Notes: generated by a model from the letters alone, not told the origin. Positions 30,261 through 41,060 are shown, counted from the first letter of the stretch. The stretch is DNA of 64,000 bases from Deltaproteobacteria bacterium (GCA_026416535.1 JAOAFA010000104.1:1-64000); one strand, 5' to 3'. Numbers and translations: made by a program.

Positions 30261-31199
30261 ATGATCTACAGACTGACAGAGGGATATTTCAATTCATTTG
30301 ATGGCACAAAAATTTACTACAATTATGCAGGCAAAGGGACGTCTTTGATATGCTGTGACGGTATTGCCTGTGATATGTATGCATGGAAATACATCTTCGA
30401 ACATTTTGTAAAAGAATATAAGATTGTTAGATGGAATTATAGGGGTCATGGTCGTTCCGAAAAACCAACTGATTTTGGTAACCTGAGAATAGAGGATCTG
30501 GTTGAGGACTTGAGGATCCTAATGGATACAATCAGAGTTAAAAAGGCTGTCTTGTTGGGGCATTCGATGGGGACACAGGTCATTCTTGAATTCTGGCATA
30601 AGTACCCTGACAGAGTAATTGGGCTTATCCCGATCTGCGGTAGTTTTGAATATCCGCTTAGGACATTTCATAATAGTGATATTCTTGAAAAAACAGTCCC
30701 GTACTTAGCAAGGTTGTATGAGAGGCACGAGGCATTGTTCCGCACAATCTGGTATCAAATTCTTCCAACTAAATTCTCATTTTGGCTTTCAGTCCTCGTA
30801 GAGATCAATTATTTTCTTGTTAAGATGGAAGACTTTATGCCTTATCTCGAACACCTAGCAAAAATGGATTTGAGGCTGTTTTTTACAATGCTACAAAATG
30901 CCAACAAGCATTCGGCAAGGGATTACCTCAGAGAGATTAATGTGCCAGTCCTAATCTTTGGCGGAGAGAAAGACAAGTTTACTCCACTGTGGCTCTCTAA
31001 ACAGATGCACAACATGATTCCAACATCCGAACTTCAGATTCTTCCTCTGGGTACACACACATCTCCGATCGAACACCCAGATCTTATATGTCTCAGGATA
31101 GAGAAGTTTTTAAAAGAAAAAATTGGTAAGAAGGTCAAGAGAGTTGCTAAAAAGGAAAAAAAGACATCAATAGATACTCCAGCCTCTGGGAATGAATAG
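30261..31199 (+). CDS. Alpha/beta hydrolase
   Basis: WNYRGHGRSEKP; LLGHSMGTQV (nucleophile elbow GHSMG); LGTHTSPIEHPD catalytic His region. Confidence 0.92.
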   Translation: MIYRLTEGYFNSFDGTKIYYNYAGKGTSLICCDGIACDMYAWKYIFEHFVKEYKIVRWNYRGHGRSEKPTDFGNLRIEDLVEDLRILMDTIRVKKAVLLGHSMGTQVILEFWHKYPDRVIGLIPICGSFEYPLRTFHNSDILEKTVPYLARLYERHEALFRTIWYQILPTKFSFWLSVLVEINYFLVKMEDFMPYLEHLAKMDLRLFFTMLQNANKHSARDYLREINVPVLIFGGEKDKFTPLWLSKQMHNMIPTSELQILPLGTHTSPIEHPDLICLRIEKFLKEKIGKKVKRVAKKEKKTSIDTPASGNE

Positions 31200-32219
31200 C
31201 TTCTCATATAATTCCATAGCAAATCCATCGGTCATACCTGAAATGTAGTCAACAACGGCTCGGTCTAATTCCTCAGATACACAATATTTCATGGAATAGC
31301 GTTCATAAAATTCATCTTTATGGGAGATAAAATAATTATATAACTCCTCTATTACCCTTTGCGCCTTTACTAACTCTGCATTGACAATGGGATTTTCATA
31401 GACCTTTTCAAATAGATAATCTCGTAGTTCTTTTAGAGCTATGTACATCTTATCAGACATCCTTATATGAGGCTCTTTATCAAATATTGAGTTTTGAATT
31501 GTATCTATAACGAGGTTATTGATTCTCTCTGAGTGTGTCTTGCCTATTATGTTGAGAAGCCTTGATAGTCTTTCATCGACTTGCAGTATACCTGCTCTTA
31601 AGGCATCATCGATATCGTGATTCACATAGGCTATTAGATCGGAAAGACGTACAATCTCGCCCTCTAAGGTTTCTGGATTTGAATTGTTTTCCTTCTGACC
31701 GTAGATATTCCCCTTCCCCTTACTATGTTTAAGAATACCGTCTCTCGTCTCATATGTGAGATTCAGACCATTTCCATCTCTCTCAATGAGGTCAACAACT
31801 CTCAGAGACTGAACTGTATGGTGAAAACCTCCCTTGTCTTTTAGGATATTATTCAATACCCTTTCACCTGCATGCCCAAAAGGTGTATGTCCCAGATCAT
31901 GTCCTAAGGCTATTGCCTCGGTGAGGTCTTCATTTAACCTAAGTGCCCTTGCAATTGTGCGGGCAATTTGTGAGACTTCAAGCGTGTGGGTTAACCTCGT
32001 CCTATAATGATCGCCAACTGGTGCAAGAAACACCTGGGTCTTATGTTTTAGCCTTCTAAATGCCTTACTATGTAGAATTTTGTCTCTATCGTGTTGAAAG
32101 GCGGCTCTGATTGGACATGGTCTTTCCTCCCTTAACCTCCCCTTCGACTTATCTGAGAATGTTGCATATTCGCAAAGAATTATATGTTCTATTCTCTCAG
32201 TCTCTTCTCTGATTTTCAT
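31167..32219 (-). CDS. dgt: Deoxyguanosinetriphosphate triphosphohydrolase-like HD protein
   Basis: RRLKHKTQVFLAPVGDHYRTRLTHTLEVSQIART; GHDLGHTPFGHAGE; VNHDIDDA. Confidence 0.93.
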   Translation of the reverse strand: MKIREETERIEHIILCEYATFSDKSKGRLREERPCPIRAAFQHDRDKILHSKAFRRLKHKTQVFLAPVGDHYRTRLTHTLEVSQIARTIARALRLNEDLTEAIALGHDLGHTPFGHAGERVLNNILKDKGGFHHTVQSLRVVDLIERDGNGLNLTYETRDGILKHSKGKGNIYGQKENNSNPETLEGEIVRLSDLIAYVNHDIDDALRAGILQVDERLSRLLNIIGKTHSERINNLVIDTIQNSIFDKEPHIRMSDKMYIALKELRDYLFEKVYENPIVNAELVKAQRVIEELYNYFISHKDEFYERYSMKYCVSEELDRAVVDYISGMTDGFAMELYEKLFIPRGWSIY

Positions 32220-32274
32220 TGGAACACCACCTTAGTTTTCAATATCACCGATATTGTTAAAATGCAAGGATATG

Positions 32275-32303
32275 AAACAAAAAAGCCCACCTTGAAGTGG
32301 GCC
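32275..32303 (-). terminator. Rho-independent terminator for the 32337-32903 gene
   Basis: Minus strand GCCCAC-TTCAAG-GTGGGC followed by TTTTTTGTTTC. Confidence 0.85.
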
Positions 32304-32336
32304 TCTCAAATAAAATATTTCAATCTTTCAATTTAA

Positions 32337-32903
32337 TTATTTCATTCCTATTAGATCTTCCATGCATTTGCCCAAATCGTCCTCAATCGTTTGACAATTC
32401 GCCTTCTTCATACATTCACCAAGGTCTGAAAAGGCTTTATCAGTTAGACATCTAACTATTTCACCTTCATTTATCTCTTTGTCTAACGCATTTTTAAATT
32501 CGGTTGTACAGGTATCTTTAGTTGTACCTAACCCACACTCAATGTGTTTATCACAGGCAGCACTGACAAAGGGCATATAATTTGGAGCTTTACATGAACC
32601 TGTCCCTTTCTCTACACAACTATCAATTTCTGGGCAAGTTTTGTCATAACAACTATTTATCGTCTTAATGATTGTATTTTGGAAGTATCCACTCCTTGAG
32701 ACCCCATCGCACTGCGTCTTACACTCTCTGAGATCGTCATCTGTCATTTCCTTGTTGCACTCCTTCTCTTTGTTACATATCTTATCACAATCCAATTTTA
32801 CCTCTTCTTCCTCATCATCTAAAATTCCACACGATGAGATAACAAAGGGTAATGAGGCTACTACGACAGTCACAACTAATGAAATTAAAAACCTAATCTT
32901 CAT
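32337..32903 (-). CDS. Cys-rich secreted lipoprotein of unknown function
   Basis: Signal peptide with SSC lipobox; acidic DDEEEE; many regularly spaced Cys. Confidence 0.75.
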   Translation of the reverse strand: MKIRFLISLVVTVVVASLPFVISSCGILDDEEEEVKLDCDKICNKEKECNKEMTDDDLRECKTQCDGVSRSGYFQNTIIKTINSCYDKTCPEIDSCVEKGTGSCKAPNYMPFVSAACDKHIECGLGTTKDTCTTEFKNALDKEINEGEIVRCLTDKAFSDLGECMKKANCQTIEDDLGKCMEDLIGMK

Positions 32904-33277
32904 CTCTACTCTCCTTTTGAAATAGTTGCGAGAGCTTACCTTAGTATTATTTATATGTCAAAATAAAAAGGTACAATAATTAATATCTTTTCCATCAAGG
33001 GCGGCATGAATTCTGTATTTTTGCTACTTATTACGTATCCCACGGCAAATAGATAAAGTGAACATGAGCAGATCTAATAAATATTTACGCACTTGTTAAT
33101 AAAGTCCTACTATTTAGTATTTCTAACAAGTTGTTTATTCGAACCCGCAAAAAGTTAGATTTACCAAAATTGTTATTGAAGTACTTAGGAAATAAACGTT
33201 TGGAATTTACGAAAGACGTGTTTGATCTCTTTTAAGTTATATTCTCTGGGTAATATAAGGGGCATCTATATTTGTTG

Positions 33278-34171
33278 TTAGTGTTGGACTAGATCTTTTA
33301 CTATATCCTCAAGGAATTTAAATTTAAATTCAAAGCCGGCCTCAGTTAGTCTCTTTGGTATTGCCCTCTGGCTAAATAGTAGAGTATCGGCAAATTCTCC
33401 TAAAATAAGCTTTAAGAGATTTGATGGAATAAAAGGAATTATTATGGGTCTCTTTAGAATTCTGGATATTGTGTGGGTTAATTCCCTATTAGTCACAGGA
33501 TTTGGTATCGTAAAATTGAAGACTGATGCGTTTGGTGCTTTATTAATTAGGAAGGAAATAGCGCTGTATATGTCCTCTATGTGGATTGAAGAAAAGTACT
33601 GGGTTCCATCCCCAAGAACAGAACCTAAAAACAACTTGTGATTTTTTATAAGTTTTATGAATGCTCCACCATCCCTTGATGCAACAACTCCAAATCGCAT
33701 AATATAGACTCTTGCACCTTTATTCTTTGCTACTAACGCCTCATCTTCCCACATTTTACATACTTTAGAAAGAAAATCATCTTTAGGAGGTTCATCTTCC
33801 GTTAAGATTTTCTCTCCACAGTTCCCATAGTATCCTACTGCCGAGGCATTAAACAGGATTTGGTTTTTTGACATACTAGCTACAATGTTTTTTGTTGTTA
33901 GGATTCTACTATTGAGGATCTCTTCTTTGTATTTGACATTCCATCTTCTTCCTATATTAGCACCTGCAAGATTAATTATGATTTCATATTTTTTGATGGC
34001 TTCTATCCATAAGCCTATTTTTGTGGTATCTGCTTCAATATGTTCGTCAAATACCCTATTTTTTATATTCCTTGCAATTATTCCAATAATACTCCCTTTC
34101 AATTTAAACTGTTGGGCCAAGTAACTTCCTATTAATCCACTGCCACCAATTATTAAAATCTTACTCTTCAT
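33278..34171 (-). CDS. TIGR01777-like NAD-dependent epimerase/SDR (YfcH family)
   Basis: MKSKILIIGGSGLIGSYLAQQF; NLAGANIGRRWNVKYKEEILNSRI; FNASAVGYYG; start moved to the ATG at 34171. Confidence 0.88.
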   Translation of the reverse strand: MKSKILIIGGSGLIGSYLAQQFKLKGSIIGIIARNIKNRVFDEHIEADTTKIGLWIEAIKKYEIIINLAGANIGRRWNVKYKEEILNSRILTTKNIVASMSKNQILFNASAVGYYGNCGEKILTEDEPPKDDFLSKVCKMWEDEALVAKNKGARVYIMRFGVVASRDGGAFIKLIKNHKLFLGSVLGDGTQYFSSIHIEDIYSAISFLINKAPNASVFNFTIPNPVTNRELTHTISRILKRPIIIPFIPSNLLKLILGEFADTLLFSQRAIPKRLTEAGFEFKFKFLEDIVKDLVQH

Positions 34172-35843
34172 ACTTTTCAAGCCTATGTGAGGCATAATTG
34201 AGCATGAATATAGTAGAAAATAGTAAAACAAGGAGTATCAAGGCAATATTTAGTCCTACGATGATATAAACTTTTATGCCCAATTTTGCAGCATATTCTG
34301 GGAATCTTATAAATGATGTCGGCCAGATAGTCAGTAAAATAAGTATGATTATTGCTGTCATCGATAAGATCATGTAAATTACTCCGCCTATTGATGCCGG
34401 GATGGAGGCTATATCAACTTCTTTGAAATTTGGGTAAATGGCACCTATAGATATACCAATCCCAGAGACAACAAGGGCAATAATAACAGACATGAGAACT
34501 GATATGGTGAAGTATTCCCATGTAGAATCCAAGATCATATTACTAACTAATGTAACAACTCCGCTTGTGACCGTTAGGGGTATTGAATATATAAAGAATT
34601 TGGAGTACACGAATTTCTTCATGCTAATTGGAGATACCTTGTAGATATAAAAGGAATTTCTTTCAAGGGATATAGCTGGGAATATAAACCTCGCTCCAAG
34701 GGCAGCAATTACAAATCCGCAAAGTCCCATATTTAAAAAATATAGGCCCCATTGGGATATCAGACCGGTGAGTTGGATATTTTTGAAATGCTTAAAATTA
34801 TAGACATAAACTACAAGCAGAGCGAAGAGAAGGATTAACTGTGACCATTGAGATGGTTGTCTTACAAATTCTAGAAGGTCTTTGTACAGGATTACCTTTG
34901 GAAGTTGCGATATGGGTATAAGTCTGGAAAATCTATATGCCAGTAGGCTTTTGGTAAGTCCTTTCTTTTTACCTTCATTTGCCCTCGAGAATCCCTCGAG
35001 GTAGAACCTATCTATAAAAATAGCGGAGATAAATATTAATGCAATAGATGTAGATGTTAGTGAGATGAGGATAATAGTATTGATCTTAGTGCCTTTTATG
35101 GATGCAAAGATGAGCTCAGAAACCCATGTAGAGGGTATGAGTATAGACCCTGGCACATCGAATCTAATTATAAACTCTATCATGGTAGAGAGCCCATCGG
35201 GATTCAGAAATCTCTCTGGTTGAAACATTCTAAACCATATATACATTAGGGAAAAGATTATTATACCGATTACAACCAAGACCTCTTTAATTCTCGTGGC
35301 TGGGAATAGCCTTACTATGACTGTAATAATCATTGAACCTAAAGTGACGGGTATGATAAAAAAGAGGACCAATAAAAAAATTATAAGAATATATGTAAAG
35401 ATTTTTGCTCCAAAAGTTGACGCAAATCCAAATACTACTGGTAGTATAAATCCCAAAGGCATCCATGATGAATTAATGAACGATCTATAGATCCGAGAGA
35501 AAAATATAGACTCAAAACCAATCGGTAGTGATAGTATAATGTTGAGGTCCTCTGCTGTATAAAATGCAGTAAGTGATGTAACTAATGCTGAAAATAAAAC
35601 CAGAAAAAAGATGGTCATGAGCAACATAGAAAGAATTCTTTTGGCAACAAACTCACCTATTATGTCAATTGATAAGACCTTTGAGGTTATGAACTGGGAT
35701 AAAAAAAATAAGGTTATTATAAATGATAATCCCAGGACAAGAAAAAATACATTTTTGATTCTACTCTCTCTTCCAAGAGAGAGGTATATTGAATTTTTTA
35801 ATGAGTATAGGTGAGGTAGAAATATATATTTATTAAAGTGCAT
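34161..35843 (-). CDS. ABC-2-type exporter permease-like multi-pass membrane protein
   Basis: About 12 hydrophobic segments; LNIILSLPI; KDLLEFVRQPSQWSQLILL region typical of large ABC exporter permeases. Confidence 0.7.
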   Translation of the reverse strand: MHFNKYIFLPHLYSLKNSIYLSLGRESRIKNVFFLVLGLSFIITLFFLSQFITSKVLSIDIIGEFVAKRILSMLLMTIFFLVLFSALVTSLTAFYTAEDLNIILSLPIGFESIFFSRIYRSFINSSWMPLGFILPVVFGFASTFGAKIFTYILIIFLLVLFFIIPVTLGSMIITVIVRLFPATRIKEVLVVIGIIIFSLMYIWFRMFQPERFLNPDGLSTMIEFIIRFDVPGSILIPSTWVSELIFASIKGTKINTIILISLTSTSIALIFISAIFIDRFYLEGFSRANEGKKKGLTKSLLAYRFSRLIPISQLPKVILYKDLLEFVRQPSQWSQLILLFALLVVYVYNFKHFKNIQLTGLISQWGLYFLNMGLCGFVIAALGARFIFPAISLERNSFYIYKVSPISMKKFVYSKFFIYSIPLTVTSGVVTLVSNMILDSTWEYFTISVLMSVIIALVVSGIGISIGAIYPNFKEVDIASIPASIGGVIYMILSMTAIIILILLTIWPTSFIRFPEYAAKLGIKVYIIVGLNIALILLVLLFSTIFMLNYASHRLEKYEE

Positions 35844-35863
35844 CTATTTGTAATCTATGGGGA

Positions 35864-37042
35864 TTAGTTTCTATTTTTAATGATTATTGCCTTACCCATC
35901 CCACCGCCCACGCAGAGTGTGGCAAGACCAAATTCGACATCTCTCCTCTTCATTTCATATATGAGGCTTACTACTATTCTTAGACCAGTGCATCCGACAG
36001 GATGTCCAAGTGCAATGCCCGAGCCATTTACATTTGTTATATCCCTGTTAAGACCTAATAGCTTCTCACAGGCGAGATATTGAGCAGCAAATGCTTCATT
36101 GAGCTCTATTAACCCTATATCCTTAAGCGTAAGTCCTGCCTTTTTGAGTGCCTTCTGTGTTGCGGGGACAGGTCCATATCCCATGAGCTCAGGCTCAACA
36201 CCAGCCACAGCATGAGAGACTATCTCCGCCAGTGGCTTTATGCCGAGTGACCTAGCCTTTTCCTCTGACATAATCACAGAAAAGGCAGCCCCATCATTGA
36301 TTCCAGAGGCATTCCCAGCAGTTACCGTCCCATTCTCCTTAAATGCTGGTGGCAATTTTGACAGTGATTCCATAGAGATATCTCTTCTTGGATGCTCATC
36401 CGTATCCAAAACCTTATCACCCTTTTTGCTCTTTATTACAACAGGCACTATCTCATCCTTAAACCTACCACTGTCAATAGCAGCTATCGCCCTTTTGTGA
36501 CTAAGAAATGCTATCTCATCTTGTTCTTCTCTTGAGATATTATATTTTTCTGCAAGATTTTCAGCAGTTATGCCCATAATCTGTCCTGTGAGAGGGTCTG
36601 TTAATCCTTCCCACAACATATCTGTGAGTTCTGTATGCTTGAGTCTCGTCCCCCATCTTGCTGTCTTGATGGCATAGGGAATCCTACTCATGTTCTCTAC
36701 ACCCCCAATTAACACTATGTCATTCTCTTCCGCCATTATTTGTTGTGCACCAAAGACCAGGGCCTGCATACTTGAAGAACACTGCCTTTGGATTGTAACA
36801 GCTGGTGTTGTAAAGGGAATCCCACTCTTGAGAGAGATACACCTTGCAATGTTGATCTCATCTGTTCTCATAAAGCAATGTCCTACGATAACATCTTGAA
36901 TATCTTTCTTCTCAATATTTGCCCTTTTGATAGCCTCTTCCGCTGCCACGACTCCAAGGTCTACTGCTGAGATGTCTTTGAACATACCTCCAAATGATCC
37001 TATGGCAGTTCTAACTGCACTCACTATTACTACCTTTTTCAT
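35864..37042 (-). CDS. Acetyl-CoA C-acyltransferase (thiolase)
   Basis: VIVSAVRTAIGSFGG; QRQCSSSMQAL active Cys; NVNGSGIALGHPVGCTGLRI; LATLCVGGGMGKA. Confidence 0.96.
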   Translation of the reverse strand: MKKVVIVSAVRTAIGSFGGMFKDISAVDLGVVAAEEAIKRANIEKKDIQDVIVGHCFMRTDEINIARCISLKSGIPFTTPAVTIQRQCSSSMQALVFGAQQIMAEENDIVLIGGVENMSRIPYAIKTARWGTRLKHTELTDMLWEGLTDPLTGQIMGITAENLAEKYNISREEQDEIAFLSHKRAIAAIDSGRFKDEIVPVVIKSKKGDKVLDTDEHPRRDISMESLSKLPPAFKENGTVTAGNASGINDGAAFSVIMSEEKARSLGIKPLAEIVSHAVAGVEPELMGYGPVPATQKALKKAGLTLKDIGLIELNEAFAAQYLACEKLLGLNRDITNVNGSGIALGHPVGCTGLRIVVSLIYEMKRRDVEFGLATLCVGGGMGKAIIIKNRN

Positions 37043-37067
37043 AGTCTTACTCCCTCCTTACACCTTT

Positions 37068-38426
37068 TTATTTAATACCATATTCTTTTAACTTATAAAG
37101 CAAAGTCCTATGACTTATATTCATTATCTTTGCCGCCTTTGTTCGGTTTCCTCCTACGGATTGTAGTACTTTGATTATAAATTTTTTTTCGAATCTGGCA
37201 ACTGCACTTGCGAGGCTTAAATCCTGAGAATCGAGATCAATATCAATATCTGATGCCCTGGAGATCGATTCATTAGGAAAATACTCCATACCGAGTATAT
37301 CAGAATCACACATTATAATTGCACTTTCCACGGCATTTTCAAGTTGCCTCACATTCCCCTCCCATTTTAGTTTCGAGAGATAAGAAATCAGTTCCTTACT
37401 AATGTTTGGAATTTTCTTATTATGTTTAGTAGCAAATTTTTCAACGAAGTGTTTAAGAAGAATGGGAATGTCATCTACCCTTTCTCTTAAAGGTGGTATA
37501 GAGATATTAAAGACGTTCAAACGATAAAATAGGTCTTCTCTAAATCTACCGTTTTTTACATCATCAGGTAGATTCCTAGAGGTCGCGGCGATGATCCTGA
37601 CATCAACCTTTCTGTCCTTGTTTTCACCGATTCTTCTTATCTCCTTGGTTTCTATGGCTCGTAAAAGCTTTGTCTGAAGTGTAAGTGGCAGTTCTCCTAT
37701 CTCATCCAAGAACAGTGTAGAACCATTTGCATCCTCAAACAATCCGACTTTATCTGCTTGAGCATCCGTAAAAGCACCTTTTGTATGTCCAAATAACTCG
37801 CTTTCAATTAGATTTTCTGGAATCGCGGCACAATTTATTGTTATCATGGGTCTATCAGACCTCTTACTAAGATTGTGAATGGCTCTGGCTACCAACTCTT
37901 TGCCTGTGCCTGATTCCCCATTTATAAGGACGGTTACATCAACTCCGGCGGCCTTCTTTATCCTTTCTTTAAGGTTCTGTATAGCAATCGAATTTCCAAC
38001 AATGCTATCAAGACCGGACTCTTTTTTTATCTGCATCTTAAGAAGGCTATTCTCCCTCTTTAAGTTCTCCCGCTCCTCAGCCTTTTTTAATAAGAGAAGT
38101 AGTTCCTCTGGGTTAAACGGTTTGGCAATGTAATCATAAGCTCCTCTTTTGACTGCCTCAATAGCTGTTTCATAGGTCCCATAGGCAGACATAACAACAA
38201 TGATCAGATTAGGTTTTATCAAGAGAGCCTCTTCCAAAAATCTTAATCCATCCATCTCTGGCATTCGAATATCAGTAATCACAAAATCAAAGTTTTGCTC
38301 TCTTATTAAGTTCAGAGCTCTTTTAGGTGAATTAGAGGTATCAGCCTCATAGCCCTCCATAGAAATGAACGTGGAGAGCATATTGGTAAATTCGAAGTCA
38401 TCGTCTACAAATAATACCCTTGGCAT
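37068..38426 (-). CDS. Sigma-54-dependent response regulator, NtrC family
   Basis: Receiver domain VLFVDDD...ITDIRMPEMDG; GESGTGKELVARAIH; ESELFGHTKGAFTDA; C-terminal HTH GGNRTKAAKIMNISHRTLLYKL. Confidence 0.96.
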   Translation of the reverse strand: MPRVLFVDDDFEFTNMLSTFISMEGYEADTSNSPKRALNLIREQNFDFVITDIRMPEMDGLRFLEEALLIKPNLIIVVMSAYGTYETAIEAVKRGAYDYIAKPFNPEELLLLLKKAEERENLKRENSLLKMQIKKESGLDSIVGNSIAIQNLKERIKKAAGVDVTVLINGESGTGKELVARAIHNLSKRSDRPMITINCAAIPENLIESELFGHTKGAFTDAQADKVGLFEDANGSTLFLDEIGELPLTLQTKLLRAIETKEIRRIGENKDRKVDVRIIAATSRNLPDDVKNGRFREDLFYRLNVFNISIPPLRERVDDIPILLKHFVEKFATKHNKKIPNISKELISYLSKLKWEGNVRQLENAVESAIIMCDSDILGMEYFPNESISRASDIDIDLDSQDLSLASAVARFEKKFIIKVLQSVGGNRTKAAKIMNISHRTLLYKLKEYGIK

Positions 38427-38810
38427 AAACTATTAACCTCGCTTGTCTTATATACAAAAATTTAATAACTGTAAAGAAATTGAATACTGTGGTTCTACCA
38501 TCTACCTGCCTATTCGCTAGGATATTTAAAAAATAATACCTTATAGTTGTGTAAAAATCATGCCACCAAAAGAGGTCTGAAAATCCTCATGAAATCTTAG
38601 TCGGATTGTAAACCATAAGAGAAATAGAATATTAACTCACACCATAAGCTTTATCAACAATCCATAAGTAATTAGGATAGATTTAATAGGTTTGACATCT
38701 ATTGGGCTATTTATGCAAAAGTTTACAATATTGAGCAGGATAATTAGATTATCTTATATCTTGGGTTTGGCTTGAAAATTTTAACAGGTTTAGTATATAT
38801 GGACTCAAAG

Positions 38811-40124
38811 AGGAGGTCAATTGTGATTAGAGGTTATTTTGAATTTGATAAATACAACACGACGTTTACCAAGGAGATTATAGGCGGAGCAACAACTTTT
38901 ATTACAATGGTTTACATAGTAGTAGTTAACCCCAAGATATTAGAGGCTGCAGGGCTTCCATTTGGTGCATCAATGGTGGCAACCATTCTTACTGCATTTC
39001 TGGGGACACTAATTATGGGTATATATGCGAGAATGCCTATTGCGATTGCACCCTATATGGGAGAAAATGCCTTTATCGCCTATACAGTAGTTAAGGTGAT
39101 GGGGTACTCTTGGCAGACTGCGCTTGGTGCGATATTTATCAGTGGAGTCTTGTTTATAATCATCACAGTGCTAAAAATTAGGAGTTGGCTTGCCAACTCA
39201 ATTCCTCTTTCACTGAAGATAGGTTTCTCAGTGGGTATAGGGCTCTTTATGACCTTCATAGGTCTTAACAACGCTGGAATCGTCACCTTAGGTGTTCCAG
39301 GGGCACCAGTCCACATAGGGAACTTAAAAAACATAAGTGTTATCCTATCAATCCTAGGATTTGTTGTTATGTCATTATTAATAATTAAAAAGGTTCCTGG
39401 TGCGATCCTCATAAGTATTATTGTTACTACCCTGCTCTCGTTTATTCTCAATGTTGCCCCTCTCCCTGAAAGTATATTGTCCATGCCACCCAGCTTTTCC
39501 GAAATATTCTTAAAATTGGATATTGTCGGTGCATTTAATTTCGGATTTATTTCAGTAATACTAACACTCTTTATAATGGCTTTTATTGATACCATTGGCA
39601 CACTGATAGCCCTAGGTATGAAGGCAAATCTTTTAAATGAGAAAGGAGAACTTGAAAGAATTGAGAGACCTATGCTTGCTGATGCTATAGCTACAACATT
39701 GGCATCTTTATTTGGTACTACAACGAGTGGTGCATATATCGAATCAGCAACAGGTATTGAGACAGGAGCACGTACCGGTTTTGCAAGTATCATAACGGCA
39801 ATCCTTTTCTTACTCTGTCTTTTCTTAGCCCCACTATTTTCATCTGTCCCTGCTTGTGCGTACTCGCCAGCCCTTATTGTAGTAGGAATGCTCATGCTAT
39901 CTCCTATCACAAGTTTAAATTTTGGGGATCTTTCGGAGGTAATTCCAGCTTTTACTGTTGTAGCACTAATGTCCTTTACATACAACATAGGTATTGGGAT
40001 GACAGCAGGTTTTGTAATTTATCCAACAATAAAAATCCTAACGGGCAAAACAAAAGAGATCCCTTCTGGACTTTGGATTTTATTCGGTATCTCAGCCATA
40101 TTCTATATCTTTTATCCGTATTAA
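38811..40124 (+). CDS. NCS2-family purine permease (AzgA/guanine-hypoxanthine type)
   Basis: YNTTFTKEIIGGATTFITMVYIVVVNPKIL; GENAFIAYTVV; SATGIETGARTGFAS. ORF opens at 38772; internal starts possible. Confidence 0.88.
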   Translation, partial: RRSIVIRGYFEFDKYNTTFTKEIIGGATTFITMVYIVVVNPKILEAAGLPFGASMVATILTAFLGTLIMGIYARMPIAIAPYMGENAFIAYTVVKVMGYSWQTALGAIFISGVLFIIITVLKIRSWLANSIPLSLKIGFSVGIGLFMTFIGLNNAGIVTLGVPGAPVHIGNLKNISVILSILGFVVMSLLIIKKVPGAILISIIVTTLLSFILNVAPLPESILSMPPSFSEIFLKLDIVGAFNFGFISVILTLFIMAFIDTIGTLIALGMKANLLNEKGELERIERPMLADAIATTLASLFGTTTSGAYIESATGIETGARTGFASIITAILFLLCLFLAPLFSSVPACAYSPALIVVGMLMLSPITSLNFGDLSEVIPAFTVVALMSFTYNIGIGMTAGFVIYPTIKILTGKTKEIPSGLWILFGISAIFYIFYPY

Positions 40125-40559
40125 CCATAATCCTAAAAGTTGTGGACGGACTCTTAGACTAAATTCCTATTTCTCATGGGAGAGGCGAAAGGAGTAGTAG
40201 ACACAATGATGATCTATAGAGGGGTTTAAATCATTTGAGATATTAGAATTTAATAGATCACTATGCAAATACGCCTATAATCTTTTATTGGAACACCTGG
40301 GCGGGATCATGTAATGGGTCTTATCAATATCCTTTATAGCATTGAGATTTGCAATGAAATTGAGGAGTAGCACATCAAGGAGTGGGAATAACTAAAGTTT
40401 TATAAGGAATATAAGAGAGAAAATACGAGGGTAGGGCGCTCAACCATACCTTATAAGATCAGCAACCTTATAAAATACATGAGAGATGATCATGTGTAGG
40501 GAAAGAATAACGAAAACCTCCTCTAGATGGATCAAAGGTGTTAAACTATGGAGACTTTT

Positions 40560-41060
40560 AAAACTTAGAGATAAACATCTGCCTGATGAGTGGATTTTTT
40601 ACTGAACCTCGTGCTTGAGAGTTATTCTCCAAACAAGATAAAATCCTTGCTCAAGTTAATGAATCTTCTGCATTCAACAGATAAGATAGAAGAGAGTATA
40701 CATCAAGGCAAGAGAATTGAGAACAAGGGAATCGAGCAAGTCCCTTCTATTCATAGACACATATCATACAAGTATCAAGGATAAGGACATAGAAAGGGTT
40801 AAGTATGCTGTAATTTGTGTATATGCATATGGATAGATTTGGGAAGTGAAGAAGAGTTTTTTAGGGCACCATATTTTATTTGGGTAGTGATTCCATGGAT
40901 GAGTGGTTGGATATTTTAGATGATTCTGTTAAGAGTAGTCTTAAGCTGTGATGCTTTTGGTATCTGATAATTTTAGTGTATTAGGTCAAGTAATTTACAT
41001 CTTTTTTCCAGAGGTAGAAAATATCAACTTTGTTTTATTTACTTGAAGAGAAATCTTATG
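40560..41060 (+). pseudogene. Decayed IS256/mutator-family transposase
   Basis: Frame-broken but continuous similarity: LLFIDTYHTSIKDKDIERVKYAVICVYAYG(*)IWEVKKSFLGHHILFG / SDSMDEWLDILDDSVKSSLKL(*) / VMLLVSDNFSVLGQVIYIFFPEVEN, matching the catalytic-core layout of IS256 transposases. Confidence 0.68.

Noticed and set aside
39080-39988. 302-aa minus-strand ORF inside the AzgA-type permease
   Set aside because: Fully antisense to a clear NCS2 permease; composition is the mirror of a hydrophobic coding sequence; no recognisable motif.
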